Source of the DNA: Chlorokybus atmophyticus
Lineage: Eukaryota; Streptophyta; Chlorokybophyceae; Chlorokybales; Chlorokybaceae
Length of the DNA stretch: 64,000 nucleotides
Reading direction: 5' to 3'
NCBI GenBank assembly: GCA_009103225.1
Contig: RHPI01002069.1
Coordinates: 1,853,601-1,917,600, forward strand
In this document: one piece after another, positions 1 to 25,470 of the stretch
How the letters are laid out: each line of letters opens with the position of its first letter
Position numbering within the stretch: the first letter of the stretch is position 1
Position numbers and translations under genes: made by a program
The notes under the pieces: generated by a model
Database searches by the model: none
What the model was told of the DNA's origin: nothing
Seen by the model: the letters and a program-made list of their open reading frames with translations, nothing else

Positions 1-2419
<2,419 letters not shown>

Positions 2420-2575
2420 CCTTCTTGAGAAGGATGATACCGATCTAAGCCCCACCTTCCCCCTCCACAGCCGTTGTCATGCAGACAATCAGTCAATATA
2501 CTAACACATCTATAGCAACAAGCTACAACTCACTCAAGAGCAAGGTCATAGCAAAAGCAAGATCTCACTTGTTAC

Positions 2576-3652
2576 CTATCCCGCCTTGTCAAGAAGCTGG
2601 ATTGGAATGAGAACATTGTGCTTGTTGGTCTCAACAATGCAGCCATTCATAATCATCTCATCCAGCATGAAGTGCGCTTTCTCCAAGTGAAACATGATGT
2701 CTAGCTCGCACTGCAAACAGAAGTGCGTTATGCGCAATGTACGTGTAGCTACACAGTGTACGCACACGTGGCAGCAGTGCGCGGCAAGCATGGGCGATGT
2801 CATGTGCTGTCAACAAAGTCACATGTTGCAAACTGCTTACCACATTGCCGAAGTACCGATCCATTGTCTCCACTATGCAGTGTATCAACTCCAGAATAGC
2901 AAGCTCATTCTGCAAATGCGGCTGCTGTCAAACAAGCTGACAGCAAACTGAACTGCACGGATTGTACAGCTCTGCAGTGGAATGTAAACAGACTCCAAGT
3001 GCATGTTGTACCTCATCTGAGTCTACTCCAACCAGGAAAAACAGGGATGCATACCGCCTGTACACGATTTTGTGGTTTCTGTGCTCCACAAAAGAACACT
3101 GCCATACACGACGACAATCAGATGTTGTTGATGTATACACTATAACACGGAGTAAGCGGTGCTTTGACATTCCACGAAACGCACCCAAAGGTGACCTACC
3201 TTTGGTTAAAACAATGCAATGTGGTACAACCTCACAGACTCACCACTTGTTGATCCGAGCGTGTTAGGCATTTTCGCACAATCTCTGCCTCCAGAGCCCG
3301 CCTCTCTTCTGGCTGCGGGCAACGAGCACTTCAACAGGCATGCACGACGGCACTGATTTACACAACAATTCTGCGTGTACAAGTTTAAGCAGACATGTAG
3401 TGTGTGGAGTAAGCCAGCTCGCAAAGGAAACCTACTGCAAGAGCGGCCCGTTTTACCCCGACATTTGCAGTGGGCAAACAGCATAATCTTGCTGACGTTT
3501 AACAAATTGTAACCCAAACAGCGCATGGCACAATGGCCTTCAAGCTGAGCAAGGCGCTGTATTCTGCCAAGACGTACCTTAATGTACTCATAATACTGAG
3601 CAAGGCGCGTTTGCCCCTGCTTGTTCACCAGTAACACAAAGCGGATGGTCAT
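2576..3652 (-). CDS. AP4S1: AP-4 complex subunit sigma (sigma-4 adaptin)
   Basis: Small sigma chain of the AP-4 adaptor, which sorts cargo at the trans-Golgi network. Five exons on the minus strand (3652-3578, 3312-3247, 3098-3012, 2909-2841, 2710-2576), all joined in phase 0, give 143 residues, the normal family length. Sigma-adaptin signatures appear in order: [20 protein letters not shown] at the N-terminus, [23 protein letters not shown] with [32 protein letters not shown], and [19 protein letters not shown] near the C-terminus. The MTIRF start, VEHRN and the ending PIQLLDKAG fit plant AP-4 better than AP-1 or AP-2. The start is the first ATG preceding this conserved block. Exon 2 has two possible donors 3 bp apart; the one at 3247 restores the conserved QQ-CSF junction. 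The gene diverges from the mTERF gene, with 383 bp between start codons. Confidence 0.95.
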
Positions 3653-4035
3653 CGCTCTCGCGCCACCAGGACAGATGAAAACCAAACTCTGACTGCCCTC
3701 AGCAGCAGCAGCAGCAGCAGCGGCACATGCAGTAGCAGCAGCAATTGCTCATCACGCAATTGTTGAAGACTACTGTGCGATAGAGCCCAGAAAGCCCGCT
3801 TCAGCCTGGAAAGCTACCGTTTGCACCACCATATTTCAGATCTCGCAGCCAAAATGCTTCTGTCTGTTATGCGTCCCCCGCAACCGCCGCCACCGCTACC
3901 GCCCGCCCACACCACCTCAGCGACAATGCCGCCATATTCTGTCGTAATTCTGCAACACGTAATTCGAACTACCACCGTAACTCGAAGTGTCGGCCTGGTC
4001 TGGTCCGGCCTGGCCTGGCCTGGTGGTGGTTGCTC
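3653..4035. promoter_or_regulatory. Shared divergent promoter region, AP4S1/mTERF
   Basis: These 383 bp separate two start codons pointing away from each other, so both promoters and 5' leaders must lie here. A CAG-rich stretch (about 3701-3745) falls within the AP4S1 leader. I see no TATA box. The call is positional. Confidence 0.45.
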
Positions 4036-5192
4036 ATGGCGGCATTGGCGTTTGCTGCGGTGGTGGCTGCTGGTGTGGTTTGCGACAAGTTGCAGTGGCG
4101 TGGGCAGAAGCCGCTGCTGCATGCGAGCACTAGCCAGCAGCAGGCTACAACAACCAGCAGCAGGCCGGCCCGGTACCCGCCTTCTGCTGGCAGAGTGCTT
4201 GGGCTTGCTGCACGCGACCGCAGAAGACAGCAGCGAAACTTGCAGCCGTGTTTTGCACAGCAGCTGCATCAGCTCAGCACCGAGGAGGCTGCGGTAGACG
4301 AGCACGTGCTTGGCAGGCTGAGAGGCGTTGCTGCAGCGCCGGCTGCTCAAGGCGGTCCTAACCAGTATGCTGCCATGGCGTACCTGTCGACAATGGTTGG
4401 CGCTGATTCTGTTGGGCAGCTGCTATCAAGGTTGGCAGTCAGCAGTGCTGCTGGCCCCCATGCACATGTTACCAGACCCAGTACTTGCATGAAAGTCTGT
4501 TTCGTACAAATGCACAACTCATACTGCTTATCTCGCTGCTGACTACTGCATGCTTATTGATGTGCTGTGTAGATGTGAGGAGCTGACGGAAGTGGGTGTT
4601 GCGACCCTTCACAACACCAGCGAGTTCCTCGTTGCGCTGGGCGTGCGCCCTTCTGATCTCGCTACACTTGCGATGCGTCATCCCGCTGTATTTACTTATG
4701 GCGAGTTACGGTTGCATTCAACGACTGACTACTTGCAGGTTGAGACTTCAATACCATAGTAGTTCTGCCTCCTTCGTGCAGTCTTACAGCATAACAGCGT
4801 GACAGCTTCTTACACAAGCTCAGCTCTCTGGTCATGGGCTTGTTTATTGTTTGAAGGGTCTGGGCTTTACGCGAGCGCAGTTTGGCAAGGCGCTGGTGCG
4901 GTTTCCTGAAGTGTTCAGCTTGGACGTTCAAAGCGAACTGGAGCGCACAGTTTCTTATCTCAGGCATGCTGGCAAGTGTCAAGATGTCGCCGCAGCCATT
5001 GCAAGCTGCCCGCAGGTGCGTGCCTTCCTGCTGTACAGTGCAGCGCATGTTACTGGATTTGAGTATGGTGCAGGGTTGTCATCATACATCTTGTGTCAAT
5101 GCTGCTTGACACTGCAGGCGCTGTCTTGGAGCATCCCTCGTCTAAGCACGAACATGCATTGGCTGGTGCCAGATTCATTGCAGCAAAAGTAA
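4036..5192 (+). CDS. mTERF-domain protein (organelle transcription factor family)
   Basis: Four exons (4036-4430, 4573-4738, 4857-5015, 5118-5192) give 264 residues. The repeats match the mTERF fold: LGVRPSDLATLAMRHPAVF, then LGFTRAQFGKALVRFPEVF with SLDVQSELERTVSYL, then SCPQALSWSI. Members bind organellar nucleic acids and act in plastid or mitochondrial gene expression or intron splicing. The Ala-rich N-terminus with scattered Arg and Ser and few acidic residues suits an organelle transit peptide. The model is short for the family (usually about 300 residues or more) and ends soon after the last visible motif, so the 3' end is uncertain. A donor-like GTAACT lies at the stop, and further exons between 5200 and 5500 are possible. 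Family assignment is firm; the subgroup and target are unknown. Confidence 0.75.
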
Positions 5193-5528
5193 CTGTACGT
5201 TGAAACTGCTAGCATGCCACTTTTGGTACACTTTCCTGGCCTCTTATGCAAAGGAGCAACGCCAGGGGGAGGATAAAATGGCTTTTTTGTATCTTTATAC
5301 AGGGTTTGTTGCATTTCACACAAAGATTGTGGTTCGTTACGTTCCTGCAGTCCACCGTTTCTCATGCCACCAGCATTGCACACGTTTGTCTAGGCTCAAC
5401 GCAGCATGTGCAGTCAGCAATGACAGGCGGCCACCGCATCAGCAGCAACCAGCGTGTTGCAAACACGGTGTGCGTCACATATAAGCTGTGCTAACTAGTT
5501 GTATGTACTACGCTGTCCATGTACACAA

Positions 5529-9488
<3,960 letters not shown>

Positions 9489-12400
9489 ATGGCCGACGAC
9501 GACGACGGGGCTGTGGCTGGGGGTAAGGCTGTGCGGGGCAGGCGTCATGCCGCACGGCACTGGAGCAACCCCTACGCCCGCGCCGCGCCCGCGCCCGCGC
9601 CGTCTGCGGACGACAAGGCAGCCAGTGGTGGCCCCGGCGCGGCCGGCGAGCTGCCTCCTGGCCGGCGGTGGATCCCTCGCCTGGGAGGGGCGGTGGGTTG
9701 GTTGTGGGGCTGGTGGCATCGTCGGAGGGAGGATGAGCCCGCTGATGACGATGTTGATAGCCGACATGGTGCAACAAGAGGCGCGGATGACCAGCAGCAT
9801 GACGAGCAGCTTGATAGGGCAGGTCAGTCCAACTTACATGCACAGCAAGATGTTTTGCGTATACTATTTGTTTGCAAGAAGGTTTCTCGCACGTGCCACT
9901 GTGTGCTCTTGACAAGCTAGAACGAGAAACTTTCCTTGTTTTGGGTGGGACCCATGAAAATGTGTATGTGTGGTACCATGCAGTCTACATTACGACGCGA
10001 CTGACTTTGTGTTGCTCACGCGAGTTGATTTAACGGCAATGTGAAGTGCGTTGCAGTGGTCGTTATATGCATCACATCGTGAACCTTGTGCCCTTGACTC
10101 ATGCACGAACAGCGGCGGTCAAACAACTTGACTGTTCTTCAGGTTGTGAAGACTGCCAGCGCAGTATAAATCATGTCCTTATATGTGTTTGCTTGTGCCT
10201 GTTTGTGTGTCAGTGACATATGGCTTAAATTCAAACAGATGGTGATCATGGTGTAGAGGTAGGAGCAGCGGGAATGCAAGAGGATCAACAGGTATGACAT
10301 TTAACGTATATGCTGTTCAACAAGAATTGCAACCAACGTGTAATTTGCACGCATGGATGTCTTAGTATTACCACTTGGCTTGAATTTGCCTTACTGTCAA
10401 TACATATGACAGGAGCAAGCGCAGCCTGCAAATCCTGCGGTGGAGCTGGTCAATATTCTTCAAGCACAGAAGATAACAAGGTGGGCTGTGGTGCTGAGCT
10501 TGTTGATGGTCATGGTTGTCTGCACCTATCTGATCGATATGCCAAAGGTTGTACTGGCGTAAAGACATCCTTTTCTTTCTCAGCTGCATTACAGCATTTG
10601 TGCTGGCATATATAATTGCACACGGCAGTACTTGTGTACCACAATGGGCACACACGCACTCATCAAACAAGCCCGCCCCCATGGTTGTTACTTGCTTTGG
10701 ATCTCACATTGTCATCCACTACCCATACAGCTGGCACAATTTGGACCTCTAAAGCCTTCTCTGTTCTTTGTTTGTACTCTGGCAGACAGCAGTATGAGGA
10801 CTGTTTGAGAGTACTGCGAGGAAAGTTTACTGCGGACGAACCCAAGCAGAACGGGTACAATGAAAGAGTGGCTTACTCGCCGGGGACAGCTGGTCGACCA
10901 GATCAGCCTGACACCGCAAGGTTCTCAGGGGAGTGGAGGACCCCAGCAACGCATCAACGAGATTCTACAGCATTTGAGCAGGTATCGACCTCTTTGGTTT
11001 CAGTCAAGGCCTACAACTCTTGCAGCTGTATTTCCGTGCGATTTTTGTGTAAAGTGTTACCACAGTACGGTCTCTGACTGCACACATGCTTGGATACACA
11101 ACCACGATATCTCAAGTTGTCCCAATTAATTGTTTGGTCGGCATGTTGTGCCAGTTTTTCACATTTCTATGCAAGCACAGCTTGCTGCGCAACCAACAGG
11201 GGGGTTGCAAAGACACCCATGACACACTGTAGTAGTGTCGTGGGTGTTCGCAGACTTACCCTTGCATATGTCCTGTCAGTTGCCGACATTTCAAAGTGCA
11301 TTCCGGCGCGAGCCACTCCGAAGGCTTTCAGCTACAGTACCGGAATACAAGGCGGAGCTGGCAGGGAGCGCCGCGCAGGATGAACCTCATGAAAGAAGTG
11401 CAGTACCGGGGCGCGTGGATATGCCCCATCCTCGACTCTCACATGCTTCTGAGCCCGCTCAACGTGCAGCATTAGATGAAGCTCGCGATGATGGGTATGG
11501 TGTTGGCCCATCTACAGATGCACATTATCCAGAGCGTCAGCCTCGGCCATCCGCAGATGGTCCCATACCATATAGGTATGGCGGTTCAGGGTACTACCGT
11601 GGGTACAGCCAAAGCCGCTATGGTCCCAGCACTGGTGCGGGTGCGGGTGGAACATATGCCCAGCGGTATGCAACACCTTACACCAGACTGCGGCCCTCTC
11701 CTTACATGCGAGCGCCGAGTCGAACTGCTCCTCCGGTGCCATCATCAGCACCTGCAGAGGTGCGTTGCTGGTTCAGTTGTACCTCAGTCATGGGTGGCTG
11801 GAATGCTGATTACTTGCATGCTTTGTAACGTGCAGCAGCCTATGGAATTTCCACCTGAAAGTTCTACAGGCCGAGGTACAACACGTTGGACGCCCCTGCG
11901 CACGCCTATTGCTGCTCCAATGGTGAGACCACAGAGAATTGATGCCTTGACTTTGTTCAGTCGTCTTGAACCTTACCGTGTGGCCCGGCCAGTATCTCAG
12001 CCAAATTCCTGGTATTCTCTAATGCAAGCAGTGTCTTTTGCTGTCGTGTAGCAAGTCAAGTTCTCACCCTAATTCTTACTCAACGGTACCTTACGAAGAA
12101 TTGTTGGTGTAGAGGCACAAACGATCGCATGAGACTCTCACCCTTGTGGAGGCGGAACAAGGAGGCCCTGCTCGACGGCAACGACGTGACCATGTCGAGG
12201 TGAGCTTGGTCCCAACTATGGTGACCTCAAAGTGTGTCTACAATCCAGTGTCCTAATGTTAATGACTCATGCACAGCTGCAGTTGGTACGCTCGCTGAGG
12301 CTGTGAAACACATGTGAACACCAAGTAGTTGCAAACGTGTTGATCGCTCATCTAGCCATTGTAAGTTGGTGTATAAACCAATGTAGGTCAGGAGGCGTGC

Positions 12401-15161
12401 ATTGTCAGAGCAGTTGCCATTGCATGCCAAATAACAATTGATGTACAGGAGCCGTTGTTGCAACAGAGAAAGCCAGGTTCGCCGTCTGTGACCACTGAAA
12501 CCGCCCGTAGAATATTGCAGACGCTGGATCAATTGTCGTCGCCCATGGTGCGTTGTTTCTATGGCCAACGCAGTGCATGAATGGTAGTCACCTGGGTACA
12601 GCACATCTGACACTGGGCATGACAGGATTTAAGGAAAAGTCTCAATGCAGCCTCGACACCTCCTCGCCAAGCCTTGGATTTGGCAACCAAGATACCTCGG
12701 ACGACTTCAAGCACTCAGCCTTCCCCTCCACCACCAACAGAGTCATTGACACCAGCAAATAAGGTTCACCCAGAGAGGCCGAGCCGTGATCGCGCTGAGC
12801 AAGGGTCTGCACCTTCAACTGCTGCATCAGCACGATTACCAGCACCTTCGTTCACCCCTTCCCCTGCACCGAAGCCAGCCTTTTCCTTCGGGCTGAAACC
12901 ATCAAAGCCAGTAGCAAGTGGCAATGTGTTCAGTCGGTTGTCACCAAACAGGTCACCAGAACAGCCAGTGGCCAAAGCAACCTCACACGAGGATAAACAG
13001 AAACCAGGGACCTCAGAGGTTAGCAACGTCGTTGCTTGTAAGTTGGGTGTGTTGCATGTTTTGCTTACATCGGTGTTCAGCAGGCAACATGGCCGACAAC
13101 ATCTGCTAAGAGGGCTCTTGCCAGCGAGAATACAGCTCCAGTGTTTGCTGGCTTCAACCAGTTGCAGCCTACGAGTCACCCAGCTACACCAGTTTTCAGT
13201 ATGCCAGGCAGGGCAACACCAAGCTCAGCGCCCGCAGCTGCCATAGATAAGGATTCAACTGCACCGTCCTTCAGCTTCTCTGAGCCTGCACCTGTGGAGC
13301 CGATTGCAAGCAATGATGCCAAGGCGGTAGCGTCTGACCTGGCTGACAAAGTCCCTGTGCCTACATTCACCTTTGCATCCCCGGACAGCAGCCTGAAGTA
13401 CGCTTGTATGCTAATGCAGACTCTGCAGTGTGCAGGATAATCTGGCTAACTGTTGCTTTGTGTAGCAGACATCGGGAATCCAGACAGGAAGACAAAATGC
13501 CTGCGCTCGCAAATGGTGGGACGCCCGCCGTTGCAGACACAGCGCTGCCTACACGCCCGCTGTTTTCATTTGCACAAGCAGCGCCCACGGACGCAACCAA
13601 GGATGCACATAAGCCTGCTATGCCCTTTGGAGCACCTTTAGCCATGCAGTTTGGTGCGACGCAATCAAGCACCACAGCTCCCTCATTCACTTTGCCCAGT
13701 ACCACCACATCCACAGCGAGTGTGTTTTCTGCAACTGCCAGCCTGCCTGCAACAGGTTTGCTGGATTTTCTGAAGTCCACAGCGGCTGAGAAGGATGCGC
13801 CTGATGCCGAGAAGACGCCTGCCACGCGCTCAACGTCTGCTGAAATCGCGGCTGATGGGGTCACTGCGATGATACCGTCCGTGAAGCCTGCATTTGGTGA
13901 TGCGGTTGCAACGGCATTTACATTTGGTCAAGCACTGAAGCCAGCTGAGAGCATCCACCTCACTCCAACCACAGGATTCGGGTCCCTGTCTCAAGCAGCT
14001 GCCTCCAGTCCTGCTGTACAGGCATTGCCACCTCCTGAAGAGAAGCCAGCTAGTGCTTCGCTGTTTACATTTGGGTCTGCTGCACTTGCCAGCACCAGTG
14101 CAGTGGGAGCTGCGACCTCAGCACCTGTGCTCTTCGGCACAACATCAGCACCTCTGTTTAGTAGTGCTCCAGAGACCCCTTTTAAGTTTGGAGGTGCCTC
14201 AGCAGCAATAGCGAATACAAGTGGGACAAGCAGTGTCACAACGTTTACGGGGTTTACATTTGGTGGCGCTCCAGCCTCATCTGCTGCAGAGCCACAACTG
14301 GTCTCGTTTGGTGCAAAACCTACTGTGGATCAAGTGGCATCCACGCCAGCACCGTCTCAGTTTGGCCGTGCAACTGGCGAGCAGACGTCGGGACCATTCA
14401 CACCAATTTCGCATCAAGACAGTCAACCAATCAGCGAAGAAATGGGAGATGCGGCACCAATGGGCATGAGTCCTTCTTCTCCGATGGGGACTCCCTTGGC
14501 CTCAGTGCAAACTCCACCTGTGTTTGGCTTGCCAAGTGCAGCAACACCATTCCCATTTGGTTCAAGCTCTGCATCAGCGTTTGGAGGCTCAACGCCTGCA
14601 TTCACAGCCCCGGCCTTCGGTAGCTCGACACAGGCTTTTAATGCGTTCGGCAGCTCGGCAACAACACCAGCATTTGGCGGTTCAACTCCTGCGTTTGGAG
14701 GCTCTGCAGGTGCTTTTGCAAGCTCTGCGGGCTTCGGCTCAGCACCTGCGTTTGGTGGTTCCACCCCAGGGTTTGGCGATGCGGCCTCATCTGCTCCGTT
14801 GTTCGGTGCAGGTTCCTCCACACCAGTGTTTGGTGCGGCGTCCACCCCTGCGCTGGGCGCAACATCTGCGCCAAGCTTTGGCTTTGGTTCTGCTCCTGCT
14901 TTTGGTGCTGCTTTCGGTGCATCATCGGCAGCAGCTCCCGCTCCCGCATTTGGCGCGCCACCTTCTTCCCCGGTTGTATTTGGAGCTCCGCCTGGCACTC
15001 CTGTCGCGCAACCGGGCGCCTTCCCTTTGGTTGGCGCCCAGACACCGCCGCCGCAGCAGTCGCAGGGCGGATTTGTATTTAATGCCGGTGCGAATACACC
15101 AGCGCCTGGCGGAAGAGTTGTTAGGAAGGCGAAACGACCTGCTGGTGCGAAGCGAAAGTAG
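9489..15161 (+). CDS. FG-repeat nucleoporin, Nup1/Nup136-like (nuclear basket)
   Basis: Eleven exons (9489-9822, 10239-10291, 10413-10480, 10786-10981, 11280-11759, 11836-11922, 12113-12199, 12449-12547, 12626-13018, 13084-13397, 13469-15161) give about 1267 residues. The N-terminus has a short SNPYAR motif followed by a Gly/Trp-rich amphipathic stretch (GGAVGWLWGWW), an arrangement like plant Nup136/Nup1. The middle carries TARRILQTLDQLSSP, typical of Nup153/Nup1-class basket proteins. From about residue 750 onward it is Ser/Ala/Pro/Thr-rich with dozens of FG motifs (FSFG, FTFG, PAFG, PVFG), which bind transport receptors in the pore. The last residues are basic (KRPAGAKRK). Two acceptors are NAGNAG sites (13081/13084 and 13466/13469). 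FG nucleoporin is certain; the Nup136/Nup1 assignment rests on layout and short motifs. Small early exons are less secure than the repeat exon. Confidence 0.88.
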
Positions 15162-18100
15162 TGGTATTCTAGTTAGGCGCAGCACAGTTTTGAGTGTAGA
15201 CTGACAGTGTGGGGTTGGTGTGCGTTATGTTACACTAGTACAATTGCCGCACCAGAGCACATGTTGCTGTGCATACCCTGTACACAGCCACTGTGTTCTG
15301 CAGTCAGCACCGTGCATGAGCATGCATGCGGCTCAAACTAGCGTACACTCCCAGACCCAATTACAGATAGGCGGGCAAAACCCAATGCAGTATATGCTGG
15401 TTTAGCTACGGCCGCTGAGGTGTATATATGTGTGCTATGTACACACAACTATAGCCTGCTAGGCGCAATGCAAATGGTGGCGTGCAGAGTGTAAGGAGGG
15501 AGGGAACCCTCGGGTGCAAGCATAGGAAAGGGCAAGAGAGGAGAGGTTTGGAGTGGTTAGCAATGCAGCTAGTGATGTGGTGGTGGATATGGGCGTGCTT
15601 GCGGCCTAGAAGGCTAACACCCCCCGCTGCCAACTGAGCGGTACACCCTACACAACATGCATCATGTTTATATGCTTAGAAAGCAAGGCACAACACAGCA
15701 CAGCACAGCTAGAGTGCACGCTGACTGCATCGGTGACGATCAGATTAGCTACAGGCAACATAAGATGCATGAACTTCAGCAGGCATTGTAATTGCCGCCC
15801 ACAGCTCTAGCAGGGGGCATCTACATATAGGAGATGCTAATTGTCGTAGAGTCTGCAACTGGTGCATCAGTGCCATTGTTTGACTTTATGTGTGTTTCAA
15901 AGGAAGGACATAGGCCTTTGCACCAAGGTCTACAACAAGAGACGTGGCAATGCCTATGTGGACATCCGCATGCAAAGGACACCTCGTCATCGTTATAATA
16001 TTGCGCGCACAACCAAAGAGGGAGTGGTTGTGTTGCAATGCATTCGCTTCTGCCGCATTTGCACATACCGCTCCCATTTCCTGTAAGACGCTGCTTTTAA
16101 CAATTGTTGAGGGACATGATCCGAGCTGGCTATACTCAGAGACAATTGTTACGAAGGTTGCGGGGAAAGCTGTGGAGTATGCCATGCATGGCATACAATA
16201 CGAACTACAGTTGTACAACTTGGTGGTCCACAGGTTGGAGATGGCATGAACGCATGAATAAGAGTGAGAGCTGCAAACCCAGTTTATACGACAGCGCACA
16301 ACAACGACAACATGTAAGTACGGGTAATGTAGTGTGGGGAGCAGATTCTCTGCCCGCATACATGTCCGGTCCATGCACACCACACATCAACATGCATGAC
16401 TGTCTTCTTGGCTATCTGCTTGTGAACTATGCTTGTACACTATGTGCATGGTTGTACATGGCATGTACACTGCCATAATGCCCTACTGTGCACTTGGCGC
16501 CTAATTTGCAGTGCGCCCTAATGAGACCTGTTGTGAGTGATTGCCGCGAAGGGGAATAAGAGAGCGAACATCAGCTCGAACCCTAGGGGCATAAAAGTTC
16601 GAATAAGTGTGGGTCGTCGTCGTCTCTGGCGGCACTAGCTGGCTGGCTAACTTGTCCTTCCTCCGCGGTGCTCTGTAGGTGCTTTGCTGCTTGCCGCTAC
16701 CCCTTCCCTCTGCCCCCACTCCTCCAACCCCAGTCCATAGCTAGTGCACTTAGCTATAGCCTAGTGGGGCCCCCCACACCGTTGTTTTGCCCTTGCTTGT
16801 GTTTTATCAAGCTTTGTTGCGTTGTGCTTGCTTGCTTGACTGGCTAGCCCCACACCATCTGTTGTGTATTATGCAGCAATGGGTTGGCTTGGGCTTCAGG
16901 CCCAATCTATAAACTGAGTCAGTGCATAGCCTTCACGAAGTGAAGTGAATGTGCATAAGCCAACCACACAATGCACATGTACAGCAGCTGATCAAGAGGT
17001 AGCAGCAGCCGCCATGGGCAAAGACCACCACATTTTGTATGCTCATATATCAAACGCAAGCGCCACATGTTAGCAATTACAAAGTGCACAAAAACTTGGA
17101 TACTAATACAGCATGCACCGTGTGGAGCTTGGCATACATTCTTAAAGCTGCCGTGGACAGTGTGGGCATTGCCAACTGGCGCCAGAGTTGTGACCGCAAA
17201 TCTTCTGCGCCCTATTCGCTAGTTTCCATGTACATGGGCACAAAACATAAAAGTGTGCACAATATGCGTAGCCTGATCGTGCTTATTACCTTATGCATAG
17301 TACGCATAAGGTAGCATGTATAAAACTCCCCTCGTACGGCACACATGCTAGTGCATTGCACACGTTTGACATGCCTCAAGATGTAATACGTGCCAATGTG
17401 CACATTGCACTTCACAGTTATGTATGCATACTCATCCAGCGCACACATGCACGACCGGGCTAAGCTACTTCGGTTCTGTTTTCAATCTTCATGGCTACCC
17501 CTTGTCATGCGTGCATGCATGCACCCATGGCGGTTACACGCTACACACGCGGGCGGGCGTGGCTTGCGTCTAGATAGACAATCATAGCTGTGAAGTGTGT
17601 ATGTGATAATTTTGAGGGGCGCGGCATACAACTAATTGACGTGTGCACACAGTGTGATCAATGGTTGCATGATGTTGTCACCACGAATTTGGTTGTGCCC
17701 ATCGAAAAGATGTAGCCTTCATCTTTTGGAGTGCTTGAAACACAATGTTTTTAGCACACCATGCACCTCAACCCCAACCGACACACGCAACCTTGCTCTT
17801 TTATCGAGTTGGGATAAGGTTAACACACCGAGTTTACAAGCAATGAGTAGTTGATGGCAATAAACATAGGCTTAAAAGACTTGCTAGCTTACACCCCATG
17901 TTAGTGACAGATGCACCCGCAACATTGTGCTCATTGTATTACTGCCTATAACACACGCTGTTCTCTTTCAACAAACCAAAAAGTGTGCACTCCGTCACGG
18001 TCAGTTCTTACTTGTGCGCAATACAATGTTTCCACAATAACTTTTTATAATGAGTGCATGTGAGGCGTTTTGCTTAATCAACATTAATCAATAACAATAC

Positions 18101-18425
18101 ATGTTGTTATGCATGTATAATATAATGCATGTTAAAAGACTTTGCACACATCATGTGAAACGCTCATTGTTCATCTGTAATGTTGTACATAGTATGAGTG
18201 CATGCTGGTGTACTGATCAATGTGCCTATACCTACATTTGAACAATGTTTGCCGCATGCATACCTTTGATGTATGCTGCATGTGTCATGCGAGAAAATCC
18301 TGAAAACCTGCCGCCTTACTAAGCTACTAGGCGCTAAACATGTTGAGACCGCTTGTGCGGCGCACTAGCAATGAGTACTAACGTGCGTAGCCGGGGTCAC
18401 AAACGTGCACGTTCGCAAAACTTCA
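15162..18425. other. 3.3-kb gene-free stretch
   Basis: No coding exon could be supported on either strand. It holds a perfect 20-bp palindrome (16177-16196), an inverted repeat of 10-bp arms (17287-17313) and, near 16333-16380, a short segment resembling the left flank of the repeat copy at 43.5 kb. Base composition turns AT-rich around 17.9-18.3 kb before a GC-rich promoter zone begins. Confidence 0.5.
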
Positions 18426-18434
18426 AAACCCTAG
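18426..18434 (+). promoter_or_regulatory. Telo-box-like AAACCCTAG upstream of UBP12/USP7
   Basis: AAACCCTAG lies 294 bp before the start codon, at the point where AT-rich intergenic DNA gives way to a GC-rich leader. The position fits a core promoter element; its function is inferred from plant telo-boxes. Confidence 0.4.
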
Positions 18435-18728
18435 CCCCTGCCCTTCTGCCCCAAGGTGCGCCCTTCGTCCCGTAGGAAGGAAGGTCTGGGCGGGTTGCGC
18501 TCGCCGCCGCCGCTGCCGCTACCGGAGGCTTCAGCGTAGGGCTGCTATTGGATGCTTGCTAAAAACCTGTTGTCATCATCTATCTTTGAGTAGAAGCACG
18601 CTTGCTCCTCCTGTCCGTGTCACACTCTTTCCCTCCTTTGTTTTGCCGCCGTGGCGATTCTGCAGCACAACAAACAGCAGCCTGCCAGGCGTGTCACAGC
18701 TGGCGGTCCCGACTTTAACGCCACCGCC

Positions 18729-24662
<5,934 letters not shown>

Positions 24663-25369
24663 TAGTCAAGGCAGACTGAGTCTCTCGCATGCTGGCCCCA
24701 TGCGAGCGCGTTTTTCTACTTCAGGCGGAGTTGGTCCGCCGTTGCACATGGCTTGCACTTAGTTGCAACTCTGCACGTTGTGAAGCGTTTCCACTATTGA
24801 TGTGGCGCTCTGGTGGTGTGTAGTTGGTTGACTTTTGTACATTGTGAAACATCCTGTGCAGTACAGGAGCTTGACTGTATGATTGTAGGTATGCCCTTTG
24901 TTGGTAGCAGTGCCAGTGTGACGAGCGAAATGGCCTGGCACCTGATCTTGTTGTGCTGGTGTTTGCCATGACATGTATGTACATCAAGGGTAAGCCACTA
25001 TGAGGGTACAGGATAAGCGTGAAGCTGTTGTGTACCATGGGCCCTTGTTGCATTTGTCTGATTCTACCTTCGCTGTTGCAATGTTGGGCCTTAATTGCTG
25101 TGGCCTGGTTGTTACTGATTTGCATTATGTGCTGGCTGCTATGTGGACGGTTGGTTGGTTTGGCTATGCTGCTACGATGAGGGGATACGGTCAACTATTG
25201 GCAGTTGTACTACAATGGACGTGTGCAATGTCGCGAGTGTGACACCCTCAAAGGAGCAATTTTGGTCTTCGTGGTGCTGCTAATGGATATTTGGATAAAC
25301 ATTGAAAAAATATTCAAGCAAGATAACACACGTCCCTCCAGCCCATATGCGTGCACTTGGATAGTGCAC

Positions 25370-25470
25370 ATGTCTCATTACTAGTACAGCAACATCGTCA
25401 CACATAGCTACGTACTGTCATCCATGCCTATTACAGTGTACAAGCGCACTCACACGCACGCAAGCAGCGT
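25370..25470 (+). repeat. Dispersed repeat, copy 1
   Basis: This stretch is clearly similar to 61488-61590 in the same orientation. Its left part also matches the reverse strand of 30610-30668 (shared actagtacagcaacatcg core). There is no coding potential. It is probably a fragment of a non-autonomous element. Confidence 0.6.

Noticed and set aside
5200-5494. Extra mTERF exons downstream of the assigned stop
   Set aside because: Acceptor- and donor-like sites exist, but neither frame gives a recognisable mTERF repeat, so the model was not extended.
10860-11129. Alternative frame in nucleoporin exon 4 (MKEWLTRRGQLVDQ)
   Set aside because: It reads well, but its phase at the 10981 donor does not match the next exon, and a stop lies upstream in that frame. 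The chosen frame joins in phase on both sides.
14423-14998. 191-residue minus-strand frame opposite the nucleoporin repeat exon
   Set aside because: Its Pro/Asn/Ala repeats are the shadow of the FG-repeat codons on the other strand.
15886-16383. 165-residue minus-strand frame in the large intergenic space
   Set aside because: Cys/His/Ser-rich with no domain or conserved pattern, and it overlaps a 20-bp palindrome. It looks like chance.
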